Virus record (IMG/VR): IMGVR_UViG_3300023109_001408
Location: 1 to 54,409 of that record
Strand: one strand, 5' to 3'
Origin: a virus
Length of the DNA stretch: 54,409 bases
Part shown: in pieces, positions 26,704 through 36,135 of the stretch
Position numbering within the stretch: the first letter of the stretch is position 1
How the letters are laid out: every line of letters begins with the position of its first letter
Made by a program: the position numbers and the translations under genes
The notes under the pieces: model-generated
What the model was told of the DNA's origin: nothing
Seen by the model: only the letters and a program-made list of their open reading frames with translations
Databases searched by the model: none

Positions 26704-29369
26704 GTTATGTAGACGCAATGTTTGACAGAGATCAAGATATGATCCGTGTAGTCGAACGTAAAGACGGTAAGAGAACTTATCGGGAATACCAATCCAAATA
26801 TACATTTTATTACAAAGATGCTAAAGGCAAGTACAAGAGTGTGTACGGTGATCCTCTAAGTCGTATTGTGTGTAAGAACACAAAGGACTTCCGCAAGGAA
26901 GTTGCTATTAACAGAGACAAAGAACTGTTTGAAAGTGATATTAATCCAATCTTCCAGTGTTTGAGCGAAAACTATCTCAATCAAGATGCACCTAAACTAA
27001 ACATTGCGTTCTTTGATATTGAGACTGACTTTGATCCAGAGCGTGGCTTTGCTGATCCTAGTGATCCGTTTATGCCTATTACTTCAATCTCAGTCTATTT
27101 ACAATGGCTTGAAACAATGGTATGTCTTGCTGTTCCACCTAAGACACTTACAATGGAGCAAGCTGAGAAAGAACTCGAAGGCATTGACAATGTAATGCTG
27201 TTTGAAAAAGAAGGTGATATGATTGACACTTTCTTGACACTGATTGAAGATAGTGATATCTTATCAGGTTGGAACAGCGAAGGTTATGATATTCCGTACA
27301 CTGTAAACAGAACAGCTCGCGTACTAAGCAAAGACGACACACGTAGGTTCTGCTTGTGGGGACAACTGCCTAAGAAACGTGAGTATGAAAAGTTTGGTAA
27401 AATAGCGCAGACCTTTGACCTAATAGGCAGAGTGCATTTAGATAGTTTGAATTTATATCGTAAATACACGTATGAAGAAAGACACACATACAGACTTGAT
27501 GCCATTGGCGAAATCGAAGTTGGCGAGAACAAGGTCCCTTATGAAGGCACTTTGGACGCATTGTACAACAATGACTTTAGAAAATTCATCGAATACAACA
27601 TACAAGATACCGCACTACTGGACAAGCTGGACAAAAAACTAAGATTTATCGATCTCAGTAACGAACTTGCACACGCAAACACTGTTTTGCTACAGACCAC
27701 TATGGGTGCTGTTGCTGTTACAGAGCAAGCTATTGTTAACGAAGCGTGGCACAGGGGCTTACAGGTTCCTAATCGTAAAAAGCGTGATGAAGAAAACACA
27801 CAAGCCGCTGGTGCTTATGTAGCATTTCCTAAGAAAGGCTTGCACAAGTGGATTGCAAGTATGGATTTGAATTCACTGTATCCTAGTGTGATTCGTGCAT
27901 TGAATATGGCTCCAGAAACTGTTGTAGGACAAATACGTCCTGAGATTAGTGATGCCCGTGTACATGAAGATATGACGCTTAAAAAGAAGAGTTTTGCAGG
28001 GTCGTGGGAAGGACGTTTCAGTACAGAAGAATACGAAGCTGTTATGGAGCAACGCAAGGACATTGCACTCACTATTGACTGGGAAAACGGTAGCAGTGAT
28101 GTATTAAGCGGTGCAGAAATTTACAAAGTAATCTTTGACAGTAATCAACCGTGGATGCTAAGTGCTAATGGTACAATCTTTACTACAGAGTTTGAAGGAG
28201 TTATTCCAGGTATCCTAAAGCGTTGGTACAGTGAACGTAAAGACTTGCAAAAAATGTTAAAGAAAGCAAAGGACGCAGGAAATGCAGCAGAAATCGAATA
28301 CTGGGACAAAAGGCAACTTGTTAAAAAAATTAATCTTAATAGTTTGTATGGTGCTATTCTCAATCCTGGGTGCCGTTTTTTCGATAAACGTATTGGTCAG
28401 TCTACTACATTAACCGGTAGAACAATTGTTAAGCACATGAGTGCTGAAGCAAACAAAGTTATCACAGGCACATATGATCACACAGGCGAAGCTGTTATAT
28501 ACGGAGATACAGACTCTGTATACTTTAGTGCATACCCTACACTCAAAGATGACATAGAATCAGGTAAAATTCCTTGGGATACTGAAAAAGCTATTACACT
28601 ATATGATCAAGTAGCAGATGCAGTAGACAGCACATTTGCAGATATGATGGCCAAGTCACATCACTGTCCAAAGAGTCGTGCAGATGTTATTGCGGCAGGT
28701 AGAGAGATTGTTGCAAAGTCAGGCTTGTATATTACTAAGAAGCGTTATGCGGCACTAGTAGTAGACAACGAAGGCTTTAGAACAGACACAGATGGCAAAG
28801 CCGGCAAAGTAAAAGCAATGGGCTTGGACTTGCGTAGATCAGATACACCCGTGTTTATGCAGGAGTTTTTAAGTGAACTACTGCTTATGGTACTTACTGA
28901 TAAGCCGCGCGAAGATGTACTACAACGCATCACAGAATTCCGCAAGGAGTTTAGTGCAAGACCTGGCTGGGAGAAAGGTTCGCCCAAACGTGCAAACAAA
29001 GTCGGACACTATCGTCGACTAGAAGAAAAACAAGGCAAGGCAAATATGCCGGGCCATGTACGGGCAAGCATCAACTGGAATACACTCAAACGTATGAACG
29101 GAGACAAGTACTCTGAAGAAATCGTTGACGGTATGAAAGTTATTGTTTGTAAACTAAAACAAAATCCGTTGGGTTATACAAGTGTTGCATATCCAACGGA
29201 TCAGATGAGACTGCCTGAGTGGTTCAAAGAACTTCCGTTTGATGATTCAGCTATGGCAGAAACCATTATTGACAACAAGTTGGACAACTTGATTGGTGTG
29301 CTTAACTATCCGTTAGAAGATACAAAGCAACACACCACATTCTCAAGTTTGTTTGATTTCGGAGAATAA
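26700..29369 (+). CDS. 43: DNA polymerase gp43 (family B)
   Basis: An 889-residue replicative polymerase (T4 gp43 is 898). Exonuclease: FFDIETDFD at about residues 104-112 (Exo I) and GWNSEGYDIPY (Exo II). Polymerase: motif A DLNSLYPSVI (D389), motif B KKINLNSLYGAI, and motif C YGDTDS (601-606). All catalytic acids are present, so both polymerase and proofreading activities are expected. It is a single uninterrupted chain, with no intron or split. Clamp (gp45) and clamp loader (gp44) are also in the window. The start overlaps the preceding gene. Confidence 0.96.
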   Translation: MSYVDAMFDRDQDMIRVVERKDGKRTYREYQSKYTFYYKDAKGKYKSVYGDPLSRIVCKNTKDFRKEVAINRDKELFESDINPIFQCLSENYLNQDAPKLNIAFFDIETDFDPERGFADPSDPFMPITSISVYLQWLETMVCLAVPPKTLTMEQAEKELEGIDNVMLFEKEGDMIDTFLTLIEDSDILSGWNSEGYDIPYTVNRTARVLSKDDTRRFCLWGQLPKKREYEKFGKIAQTFDLIGRVHLDSLNLYRKYTYEERHTYRLDAIGEIEVGENKVPYEGTLDALYNNDFRKFIEYNIQDTALLDKLDKKLRFIDLSNELAHANTVLLQTTMGAVAVTEQAIVNEAWHRGLQVPNRKKRDEENTQAAGAYVAFPKKGLHKWIASMDLNSLYPSVIRALNMAPETVVGQIRPEISDARVHEDMTLKKKSFAGSWEGRFSTEEYEAVMEQRKDIALTIDWENGSSDVLSGAEIYKVIFDSNQPWMLSANGTIFTTEFEGVIPGILKRWYSERKDLQKMLKKAKDAGNAAEIEYWDKRQLVKKINLNSLYGAILNPGCRFFDKRIGQSTTLTGRTIVKHMSAEANKVITGTYDHTGEAVIYGDTDSVYFSAYPTLKDDIESGKIPWDTEKAITLYDQVADAVDSTFADMMAKSHHCPKSRADVIAAGREIVAKSGLYITKKRYAALVVDNEGFRTDTDGKAGKVKAMGLDLRRSDTPVFMQEFLSELLLMVLTDKPREDVLQRITEFRKEFSARPGWEKGSPKRANKVGHYRRLEEKQGKANMPGHVRASINWNTLKRMNGDKYSEEIVDGMKVIVCKLKQNPLGYTSVAYPTDQMRLPEWFKELPFDDSAMAETIIDNKLDNLIGVLNYPLEDTKQHTTFSSLFDFGE

Positions 29370-29370
29370 A

Positions 29371-29478
29371 GTGAAGATAAAACTAGAAATAGAAATTGAT
29401 ACAGAGAACGAACAGGACCTAAATACTATTGAAGAAGTTATTGAAAAGTTAAGGGAACTAAAGGAGATGATGGAATGA
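29371..29478 (+). CDS. Very small acidic protein, GTG start
   Basis: A 35-residue ORF (MKIKLEIEIDTENEQDLNTI and onward, ending LRELKEMME) starting with GTG one base after the gp43 stop; GGAG lies seven bases upstream. One beta-strand and a helix are expected. Its stop overlaps the start of the cytidylyltransferase (ATGA), which supports translation. Function unknown. Confidence 0.6.
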   Translation: MKIKLEIEIDTENEQDLNTIEEVIEKLRELKEMME

Positions 29479-29882
29479 AAGTAGGATTTACTTGTAGCAC
29501 ATTTGATTTACTACACGCAGGACATGTACAGATGTTACGTGAAGCAAAAGACCAATGTGATTATCTTATTTGCGGATTGCAAGTTGATCCTAGTGTAGAC
29601 AGAAAAGAAAAGAACTCTCCTATACAAACTATTGTTGAACGCTATACACAACTCAAAGCAGTATCATATGTAGATGAAATTATTCCATATGGTACTGAAA
29701 AAGACTTAGAAGATATCTTGACAATGTATCATATTGATGTTAGAATATTAGGAGAAGAGTATAGAGACGGTAAGTTTACAGGCAGAGCAATTTGTGCTAA
29801 ACGTGGCATCGAACTGTACTTTAATAAGAGAGAGCATCGATTCAGCACCAGTGATTTAAGGAAACGTGTTTGTGAAAAATAA
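29475..29882 (+). CDS. Glycerol-3-phosphate cytidylyltransferase-like enzyme
   Basis: A 135-residue protein with FTCSTFDLLHAGHVQML near the start (H-x-G-H nucleotide-binding motif) and RFSTSDLRKR near the end (R-x-S-T-S signature). This is the TagD-type length and layout; it transfers CMP to a sugar or polyol phosphate. AAGGAG precedes the start. It opens a run of sugar enzymes (HAD phosphomannomutase-like, epimerase) that may make an activated sugar for glycosylating DNA or virion. Confidence 0.8.
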   Translation: MKVGFTCSTFDLLHAGHVQMLREAKDQCDYLICGLQVDPSVDRKEKNSPIQTIVERYTQLKAVSYVDEIIPYGTEKDLEDILTMYHIDVRILGEEYRDGKFTGRAICAKRGIELYFNKREHRFSTSDLRKRVCEK

Positions 29883-30585
29883 ATTTATTTTTGATGTGGA
29901 CGGAACATTAACTCCTAGTAGAGGAATTATTGACATACATTTTAAAATGTTCTTTAATACATTTTGCTCGGCTAATGATGTTTATCTTGTAACCGGCAGT
30001 GACAAGCCCAAGACCATCGAGCAACTAGGCGAAGATACTTACAATCTATGCAAGCGTGTTTACAACTGCAACGGCAATGACGTTTGGCAGAGCAACAATC
30101 ACATTCAAACTAATGATTGGAAACTTCCTGACCTTGCAAGAACTTTTTTAATTAGTTGTGAATATGAAAGTGATTTTAGCATACGCACAGGCAATCATAT
30201 CGAAGAACGACCTGGCATGGTAAACTTTAGTGTTGTAGGTCGTAATGCTACTCTAGAACAACGTGCGGCATATGTAGCATTTGAAGAACAGAACGGCGAG
30301 CGTAAAAAAATTGCAGATGCGTTTAATACAATGTTTCCTGACCTAGAAGCAAAAGTAGGCGGAGAAACAGGTATTGATATTAGTCCTAAAGGATTTGATA
30401 AGAGTCAAATTATTAAGGACTTTAACATAACAAGAGATAGCCTTTATTTCTTTGGGGATGCAATGCACGAAGGTGGAAATGATTATCCCTTAAAGAAAGT
30501 CGTAAATTATTACAGACATGTTACAGGCTGGCAAAATACTTGGGAATATCTCACTTGGTTTCAAGAACAAGGAATAGCAAGATGA
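29872..30585 (+). CDS. Phosphomannomutase-like HAD phosphatase
   Basis: A 237-residue HAD-IIB protein resembling eukaryotic phosphomannomutase: FIFDVDGTLTPSRG (motif I), VTGSDKPKTIEQLG (motif II), DISPKGFDKSQII (motif III), and YFFGDAMHEGGNDYPL (motif IV). It probably interconverts mannose phosphates or dephosphorylates a sugar phosphate. The start GTG 29872 has AAGGA ten bases upstream; GTG 29866 would add two residues. It overlaps the cytidylyltransferase by eleven bases. Confidence 0.78.
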   Translation: MKNKFIFDVDGTLTPSRGIIDIHFKMFFNTFCSANDVYLVTGSDKPKTIEQLGEDTYNLCKRVYNCNGNDVWQSNNHIQTNDWKLPDLARTFLISCEYESDFSIRTGNHIEERPGMVNFSVVGRNATLEQRAAYVAFEEQNGERKKIADAFNTMFPDLEAKVGGETGIDISPKGFDKSQIIKDFNITRDSLYFFGDAMHEGGNDYPLKKVVNYYRHVTGWQNTWEYLTWFQEQGIAR

Positions 30586-31139
30586 AAATATCAACACACA
30601 CTCCTTACCCTGGCATAACTGTTTATGATAATGTTTTTAATTGGGATTTAAATAAAGGAATATTGCTCGGCTGTACAAAGGCTCCATACTTTTTTGGATG
30701 GCAAGATACTTTTAATATAGAAGAAGCATTTCTGCATTTCCAAATTACAAATGACATGTGGCAGCACAGGCACCAAGATAACAATTTAAACAACATTTTA
30801 AACCCGTTAATTGATAGTGCTCCGTTTAGAGATGTTGAAGAAAATAGAATTGCAAGTACTGTTATTAATTGTGATACTACTAATGATTCGCACACTGTAC
30901 ATACACATAAAAATCAAGATGTAATTTTATATTATGTAAATGATAAATGGAATGATGGCTGGGGTGGAGAGACATTTTTTTATGATGAACACGGAAAAGA
31001 AATAGTATATACTTCGCCTTATACTCCTAATAGAATGATTAGATTTGACGGAGAACTAGTTCACAGATTTAATGGTCCAAGTAGAACAGGTCCTAAATTT
31101 AGATTTTCTATATCCACGTTTATATGGAAGGATGAATAA
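30582..31139 (+). CDS. Prolyl-4-hydroxylase-like 2OG-Fe(II) oxygenase
   Basis: A 185-residue protein whose C-terminal half follows the P4H-type pattern: VHTHKNQDVILYYVNDKW, GWGGETFFYDE, NRMIRFDGELVHRF and KFRFSISTFIW. The distal His and 2OG-binding basic residue are visible. The proximal motif reads H-T-H rather than H-x-D, so the third iron ligand is unclear. ATG 30582 is chosen because homology-like sequence starts there and it overlaps the prior stop. It lies in the sugar-enzyme cluster; substrate unknown. Confidence 0.68.
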   Translation: MKISTHTPYPGITVYDNVFNWDLNKGILLGCTKAPYFFGWQDTFNIEEAFLHFQITNDMWQHRHQDNNLNNILNPLIDSAPFRDVEENRIASTVINCDTTNDSHTVHTHKNQDVILYYVNDKWNDGWGGETFFYDEHGKEIVYTSPYTPNRMIRFDGELVHRFNGPSRTGPKFRFSISTFIWKDE

Positions 31140-31894
31140 TGAACATTTTATTAACAGGACATAGAGGATTTATAGGGTCAAGTTTAATTAACGCACTTAG
31201 ATTAAATCATACTGTTACAGGTATTGATTTAGTTGACGGAGATGATTTGTTAACATGTGAACTTCCTAATCAAAAATTCGATTTAGTTATTCACCTAGCA
31301 GGACGTTCAGGTGTGCGAGAAAGTATTAAAGACCCTAGTGCATATTGGATGAATAACATAGAAGCAAGTCGTAGACTGTTCGAACGCTATGCTGGCACAC
31401 GTATACTATATGCGAGTAGTTCCAGTGCTTACGAGCCCGATTTGAACCCTTATGCAGCGTCTAAGTTTGTACTAGAAGAACTTGCTGAACGTTATCCTGA
31501 CACACTTGGTATGCGTTTTCACACAGTGTATTCAAGTCGTCCAAGAGAAAACATGTTCTTTGACAAGCTATTTAATAATAAATTAGAATATGTTACAACA
31601 CATTATAGAGATTTTGTACACTTACATGATGTAATAGATGCTATTAATATTTTAATAGGAGCTAAACATGTTAATGGTGTACTTGATATTGGTAGCGGAG
31701 AACCAATAAAGATCCAAGACTTAGCGCCTGATTTACCAGTGCGTCTAAATACTCCGAATGAACGAAAATGGACTTGTGCTAATTTAGAAAAAATGAAAGC
31801 ACTCGGCTATAAACCTAAATACAATATAGAAAAATACTTGACAAAGGCCGATAAAGGCGTTATAATAAACTTATTCAATGGAGAAACAGTATGA
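31139..31894 (+). CDS. NAD-dependent sugar epimerase/dehydratase
   Basis: A 251-residue short-chain dehydrogenase-type protein with the Rossmann motif ILLTGHRGFIGSSLI (G-x-x-G-x-x-G) at residues 3-17, HLAGRSGVRES, YASSSSAYEP, and the catalytic Y-x-x-x-K in NPYAASKFVLEE. It resembles UDP-glucose 4-epimerase/NDP-sugar dehydratases but is shorter than GalE (about 338). It has one-base overlap with the preceding gene. The gp45 promoter lies inside its last codons. Confidence 0.85.
   Translation: MNILLTGHRGFIGSSLINALRLNHTVTGIDLVDGDDLLTCELPNQKFDLVIHLAGRSGVRESIKDPSAYWMNNIEASRRLFERYAGTRILYASSSSAYEPDLNPYAASKFVLEELAERYPDTLGMRFHTVYSSRPRENMFFDKLFNNKLEYVTTHYRDFVHLHDVIDAINILIGAKHVNGVLDIGSGEPIKIQDLAPDLPVRLNTPNERKWTCANLEKMKALGYKPKYNIEKYLTKADKGVIINLFNGETV
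31838..31866 (+). promoter_or_regulatory. Consensus promoter for gp45 inside the epimerase gene
   Basis: TTGACA (31838-31843), 17-base spacer, TATAAT (31861-31866): a perfect consensus in the 3' end of the epimerase coding sequence, 24 bases before the gp45 start. It would allow high-level clamp expression independent of the sugar operon. Confidence 0.7.
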
Positions 31895-32613
31895 AAGACA
31901 TCTTACAAGACATCGTAGCACACACACATTCGCTAGGCTTTTTAAGCATAGTAAAAGTAACTGGTGGCGATGAAACAACAATCGATTCAATGGCTGATGA
32001 TCGTTCAGTAATTATGAGTGCAACATCCAATCACAGTATTGCAGACGGTACATTTGGTATGCCTAACTTAGACAAGTTGGCATTACATTTAAAAAATCCA
32101 GAGTATCAAAAGGATGCAAAGATTGATGTAGTACAAGCAGAACGCAATGGTGAAACTATACCAACACATATTCACTTTGAAAATGCAACAGGTGACTTCC
32201 AAAATGATTATCGCTTTATGAACAAAGCAATCATTGAAGAAAAACTTAAGACTGTTAAGTTTAAAGGTGCGCAATGGAATGTAGAGATTACTCCTAGCAT
32301 GGCTGCTATTTCACGTATGAAACTTATGAGTGCAGCACATTCGGAAGAACCTACATTTAATGTAACAACTAAAGATAGCAATCTAGTGTTTAGCTTTGGT
32401 GATGCTAGTACACACGCAGGTGAGTTTGACTTTGCAAAAGGCGTAGAAGGAACATTACAACACACATGGAGTTGGCCCGTAGCAGCAGTACAGGCAGTTC
32501 TAAACTTGAGCGGAGATATTACAATGAGTATCTCAGATCAAGGAGCAATGATGATTACTGTTGATTCGGGAATTGGCACATACAATTATATTCTTCCAGC
32601 GCAGAGCAAATAA
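31891..32613 (+). CDS. 45: Sliding clamp gp45
   Basis: A 240-residue protein (T4 gp45 is 228) with the clamp pattern: two beta-alpha-beta domains, an N-terminal helix (MKDILQDIVAHTHSLGFLSI), LIKL-type strands such as EEKLKTVKFKGAQWNVEITP, and the C-terminal DSGIGTYNYILPAQSK. It forms a trimeric ring that tethers gp43 to DNA and, in T4, also activates late transcription with gp33/gp55. It has a perfect consensus promoter 24 bases upstream. GGAG nine bases before the ATG. Identification by overall layout and context with gp43 and gp44. Confidence 0.8.
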   Translation: MKDILQDIVAHTHSLGFLSIVKVTGGDETTIDSMADDRSVIMSATSNHSIADGTFGMPNLDKLALHLKNPEYQKDAKIDVVQAERNGETIPTHIHFENATGDFQNDYRFMNKAIIEEKLKTVKFKGAQWNVEITPSMAAISRMKLMSAAHSEEPTFNVTTKDSNLVFSFGDASTHAGEFDFAKGVEGTLQHTWSWPVAAVQAVLNLSGDITMSISDQGAMMITVDSGIGTYNYILPAQSK

Positions 32614-32614
32614 T

Positions 32615-34174
32615 ATGGATGGACCGGCAGAGAGCATGAATACAGACTTAACAGCAACACAAAAAGACTATGCACTGTTTTTACCAGCAACTTCTGGTTT
32701 TTATGCTGCCTTTATCGGTTATCAGCGTAAGAGATTTCCTTACATAGAACCTTCTAGATTACCTACAAACTTTACAAATGATGTAGAAAGTATTAATTAC
32801 TTAGATCCTGCAAGCCCACTGTTATATTACAAGTGGTGCTTGTACTCTGCAGGACATGCTAATCTCGATTTGAACAAACAAGATGATCGAGAAGAAATGT
32901 TTAGAACTCGTCCACGTGATGGCAAAAGTTTTGTACTAGGTGATTCAGGCGGGTTCCAGATTGGTAAAGGCAAGTGGCCTGGTGACTGGAAAGATCCTAA
33001 TTGTCCAGCGGCTGCTAAGAAGCGCAAACAAGTATTAACTTGGATGGATGCGTTAATGGATTATGGAATGTGTTTGGATATTCCGGCGTGGGTTGCACGT
33101 TCTCCAGAAGGTCAAAAAGCTACAGGTATCAGTACATACGAAGAAGCATGTAAAGCTACAGAAATTAATAACGAATATTTTGTTAAAAATAGAAATGGCA
33201 ATTGTAAATTTTTAAACGTTCTACAAGGCGAGAATCATGCTGATGCAGAAGATTGGTATCAGCGTATGAAAAAGTTTTGTGACCCTAAAGTATACCCAGA
33301 TAATCATTTTAATGGTTGGGGTATGGGTGGTCAAAACATGTGCGATGTTCATCTTGTACTAAAAAGATTGGTTGCTCTGCGTTTCGATGGATTACTCGAA
33401 GAAGGATTGCATGACTGGATGCACTTCTTAGGCACTAGTAAATTAGAATGGGCGTTGGTGTTGACTGACATTCAACGTGCTGTACGCAAGTATCATAACC
33501 CTAAATTTACTGTTAGTTTTGATTGTGCTAGTCCTTTTCTTGCAACTGCGAATGGGCAGGTTTACACTGAGACTGAAATAGTAGATCGTGGCAAATGGTC
33601 ATATCGTATGGCAGCGGCTATGGACGATAAAAAGTATGCTCAAGATACTAGACTATTTAGAGATGCTGTGATACAAGATGGTCATCATAAAGCATTTGCT
33701 AACAGTCCTGCAATAGATGCTGTAAAAACTAAAGATATTTGCATTTATGCACCTGGTGATCTTAACAGAATAGGCAAAGAAGGAAGAACTTCTTGGGATA
33801 GTTTTAGTTATGCAATCCTAATGGCACACAATGTTTGGATGCATTTGAATTCTGTGCAAGAAGCAAACAGACAATATGATAACGGTCTTGTGCCTTCTAT
33901 GTTGGTAAATGAAAAACATGATCAACTTTACAGCCGAGATGTTATTAATGCAGTTTTTGCTGCTGAAACTCGTGAAGAAGCAAATAAGATTGTTGATAGC
34001 CATAGTCGACTATGGATGCAAATTCCAGGCACACGCGGCGCTGTTGGTAAAAAATCTGTAAATGCTAGTACATACTTTGGTACATTGTTTGATGTAGAAG
34101 AACCAGAGGTAGTTGAAGATGAAGAAGCACTAGACGAAACTAAGTTGGAGGAACTTGTGGATGAGCAATTATGA
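32615..34174 (+). CDS. dpdA: DpdA-like 7-deazaguanine transferase (TGT family)
   Basis: A 519-residue protein with the tRNA-guanine transglycosylase core: VLGDSGGFQIGKGKW (the DSGGFQ substrate motif, near residue 109), and FDCASPFLATANGQVYTETE around residue 310 containing the candidate nucleophilic Asp. Phage DpdA proteins insert preQ0-type bases into DNA to resist restriction. Bacterial TGT (about 375) is shorter; this longer form fits the phage DpdA group. FolE and QueE, which make the precursor, are encoded at 39.6-41.3 kb. Start ATG 32615 is two bases after gp45; ATG 32636 is an alternative. The C-terminal tail is acidic. Confidence 0.78.
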   Translation: MDGPAESMNTDLTATQKDYALFLPATSGFYAAFIGYQRKRFPYIEPSRLPTNFTNDVESINYLDPASPLLYYKWCLYSAGHANLDLNKQDDREEMFRTRPRDGKSFVLGDSGGFQIGKGKWPGDWKDPNCPAAAKKRKQVLTWMDALMDYGMCLDIPAWVARSPEGQKATGISTYEEACKATEINNEYFVKNRNGNCKFLNVLQGENHADAEDWYQRMKKFCDPKVYPDNHFNGWGMGGQNMCDVHLVLKRLVALRFDGLLEEGLHDWMHFLGTSKLEWALVLTDIQRAVRKYHNPKFTVSFDCASPFLATANGQVYTETEIVDRGKWSYRMAAAMDDKKYAQDTRLFRDAVIQDGHHKAFANSPAIDAVKTKDICIYAPGDLNRIGKEGRTSWDSFSYAILMAHNVWMHLNSVQEANRQYDNGLVPSMLVNEKHDQLYSRDVINAVFAAETREEANKIVDSHSRLWMQIPGTRGAVGKKSVNASTYFGTLFDVEEPEVVEDEEALDETKLEELVDEQL

Positions 34175-34370
34175 TAACGTGGAAGACAAACTTCTAGCTC
34201 ACTATGAAGAACTAAAACGTAAACATAAAAAGCTTGACGAAGAGTTGGAAACCAAGTATAATAATATAACAGTTACAGAAGAAGTTCGTAGAATGAAAAC
34301 TATGAAACTTTATCTAAAAGACGAAATGCATCGTATTAACGCATATTTGGTACAAAAAGGTTTAGAATGA
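34161..34370 (+). CDS. DUF465/YdcH-like small helical protein
   Basis: A 69-residue helical protein: VEDKLLAHYEELKRKHKKLD, then VRRMKTMKLYLKDEMHRINA. The K-x-x-K-L-x-L-K-D-E-[IM] pattern is the DUF465 (YdcH) signature. ATG 34161 is preceded by GGAGG ten bases upstream; it overlaps the dpdA stop. A helical hairpin fold is expected. Function unknown. Confidence 0.7.
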   Translation: MSNYDNVEDKLLAHYEELKRKHKKLDEELETKYNNITVTEEVRRMKTMKLYLKDEMHRINAYLVQKGLE

Positions 34371-35239
34371 AAAGTCTCATAGTAGGAATGGGTATTGGCG
34401 AACTGTACAAATCAGTCTTAACACAGCTAGACTTCGACGTTGTTACTGTGGATCCAGTTAAAAATGCTGACTTTAAAAATATTGTTGATGCACTAGAAGT
34501 ACATCAACATTTTGATACAGTTAATATTTGTACTCCAAACTTTACACACGAAGCATTAACTTCGGTACTTGCACCACACAGTGATGTTATATTTGTAGAA
34601 AAGCCTGGCTTTAAGAATTCCACCGAGTGGCAGTCTGTACTCGATCAGTTTCCCGACACACGTATTATGATGGTAAAGAATAATATGTGGAGAAGCAACA
34701 TCTCCGAAATGCAAATGCTTGCCGCAGACAGTATACAAGTTGACATCAAATGGATTAGAAAAAATTGTATTCCTAATCCAGGTAGTTGGTTTACAAACAA
34801 AGAGTTAGCATATGGTGGAGTAAGTAGAGATTTGGTTCCGCATTTGCTAAGTTTATATATTGCTATGAATCCGCGTTGGGAAAGTACATCACCAGATATT
34901 AGTAATAGTCATCATAGATGGGAATTATCTGAAATTGAAAGTACTGAATATGGTGTTGTAGATTACAATGGTACATACGATGTTGACGACTATGCTCATC
35001 TAAGATATGGAAACAAATGGCATATTCAAGCAAATTGGAGAGACTTGACTAAGGAAGAAAGTTGTGTTACATTTACTAAACACAATGAACTATCGAAAAC
35101 TATTGACTTAGGATGGTGTCCTGAAGATGCTTATCTAAATATGATAAAAACAGCAGTTACAAATAAAGATAATGATATCTTTTGGCAAGATCAATTTAAA
35201 CAAGATTTTTGGATTCACAAACAGATTGAAACATTATGA
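34367..35239 (+). CDS. Gfo/Idh/MocA-like oxidoreductase
   Basis: A 290-residue protein with an N-terminal NAD(P) Rossmann domain: KSLIVGMGIGELYKSVL, a DTVNICTPNFTHEALTSV motif (residues about 46-64), and VIFVEKPGFKNS (EKP motif) near residue 80, all hallmarks of Gfo/Idh/MocA sugar dehydrogenases. The C-terminal domain shows GGVSRDLVPHLLSLY with a catalytic-type His. It is coupled to genes on both sides. It probably oxidises or reduces a sugar intermediate with the MDR enzyme at 35236. Confidence 0.8.
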   Translation: MKSLIVGMGIGELYKSVLTQLDFDVVTVDPVKNADFKNIVDALEVHQHFDTVNICTPNFTHEALTSVLAPHSDVIFVEKPGFKNSTEWQSVLDQFPDTRIMMVKNNMWRSNISEMQMLAADSIQVDIKWIRKNCIPNPGSWFTNKELAYGGVSRDLVPHLLSLYIAMNPRWESTSPDISNSHHRWELSEIESTEYGVVDYNGTYDVDDYAHLRYGNKWHIQANWRDLTKEESCVTFTKHNELSKTIDLGWCPEDAYLNMIKTAVTNKDNDIFWQDQFKQDFWIHKQIETL

Positions 35240-36135
35240 AAGTTAGACTATTACACACTGACGGCAGCGGCAGTTTTAAAGAAATAAGTTGGAACAAACC
35301 TAATATATCGGATACTGAAATTGAAGTCAAAGCACTAAAAACAGGTGTGTGTCGCAGCGATTTAGAAATGATGATAGGTAACTTTGGTCCTTTGCCTTTA
35401 GAAATGCAAGGTCACGAAGGCCTGGGTGTTGTTACAAAAGTAGGCGAACTAATTGATAATGCAAAAGTAGGTGACTATGTAGCCACTAGAGGCGAACCTG
35501 CATATGCAGATTATTATAACTGTAGACACAATGAATATGTAGTTGTGCCCAGTGACGATGCCAAGTATATACTTGAACCTGTTGCATGTGGCATCAATGT
35601 AGTGATGCAGCCTTTTGAAGCAATTAAAAATCGTAGTGGTGCAGATAAAAGATGTCTTATTTTAGGCAGTGGATTTCTTGCACAAGTTGCATACAAAAGT
35701 TTAGAACTACTTGATCTTGAGTTTGAGACTATTGATGTTGTTGGCAATTACAACAAAGAATTATGGAAAGGTAAACTTAAAGATACGTATACCGGTGCAT
35801 ATGATGTAGTGATTGATTTGAGTAATAGAACAAATATATTAGATGATATTGAATTTAATAGTGAAGCACTTGTTATACTAGGAGTGCAAAAGAAACTAAC
35901 ATCAGACTTTGGTAACTTGCTTTGGAAAGCTTGTACTATAGTATTTCCTAGTCCAAGGGCAGATAGTTTTATAACAGCAATGCAATTAGCTGAACGCTGG
36001 ATTACAGACAACAAATTAACTGTTGACAATTTCTGGACTAAAAGTTATAATAGAACTACACAATGGAGACAAGCATTTGAAGACGGAATCAATCGTCCAA
36101 TTAATTATAGTAGAGGTTACATACAATGGGACTAA
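35236..36135 (+). CDS. Zinc-type alcohol dehydrogenase (MDR superfamily)
   Basis: A 299-residue medium-chain dehydrogenase: TGVCRSDLEMMIGNFGPLP (catalytic zinc Cys and Ser), MQGHEGLGVVTKVG (zinc His-Glu), VGDYVATRG, and ILEPVACGINVV. The cofactor domain begins RCLILGSGFLAQVAYKSLEL (G-x-G-x-x-A). The structural zinc four-Cys lobe appears absent and the length is short. Such enzymes dehydrogenate polyols or sugar alcohols. The neighbouring cytidylyltransferase and Gfo/Idh gene make a polyol-phosphate pathway conceivable. Confidence 0.82.
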   Translation: MKVRLLHTDGSGSFKEISWNKPNISDTEIEVKALKTGVCRSDLEMMIGNFGPLPLEMQGHEGLGVVTKVGELIDNAKVGDYVATRGEPAYADYYNCRHNEYVVVPSDDAKYILEPVACGINVVMQPFEAIKNRSGADKRCLILGSGFLAQVAYKSLELLDLEFETIDVVGNYNKELWKGKLKDTYTGAYDVVIDLSNRTNILDDIEFNSEALVILGVQKKLTSDFGNLLWKACTIVFPSPRADSFITAMQLAERWITDNKLTVDNFWTKSYNRTTQWRQAFEDGINRPINYSRGYIQWD

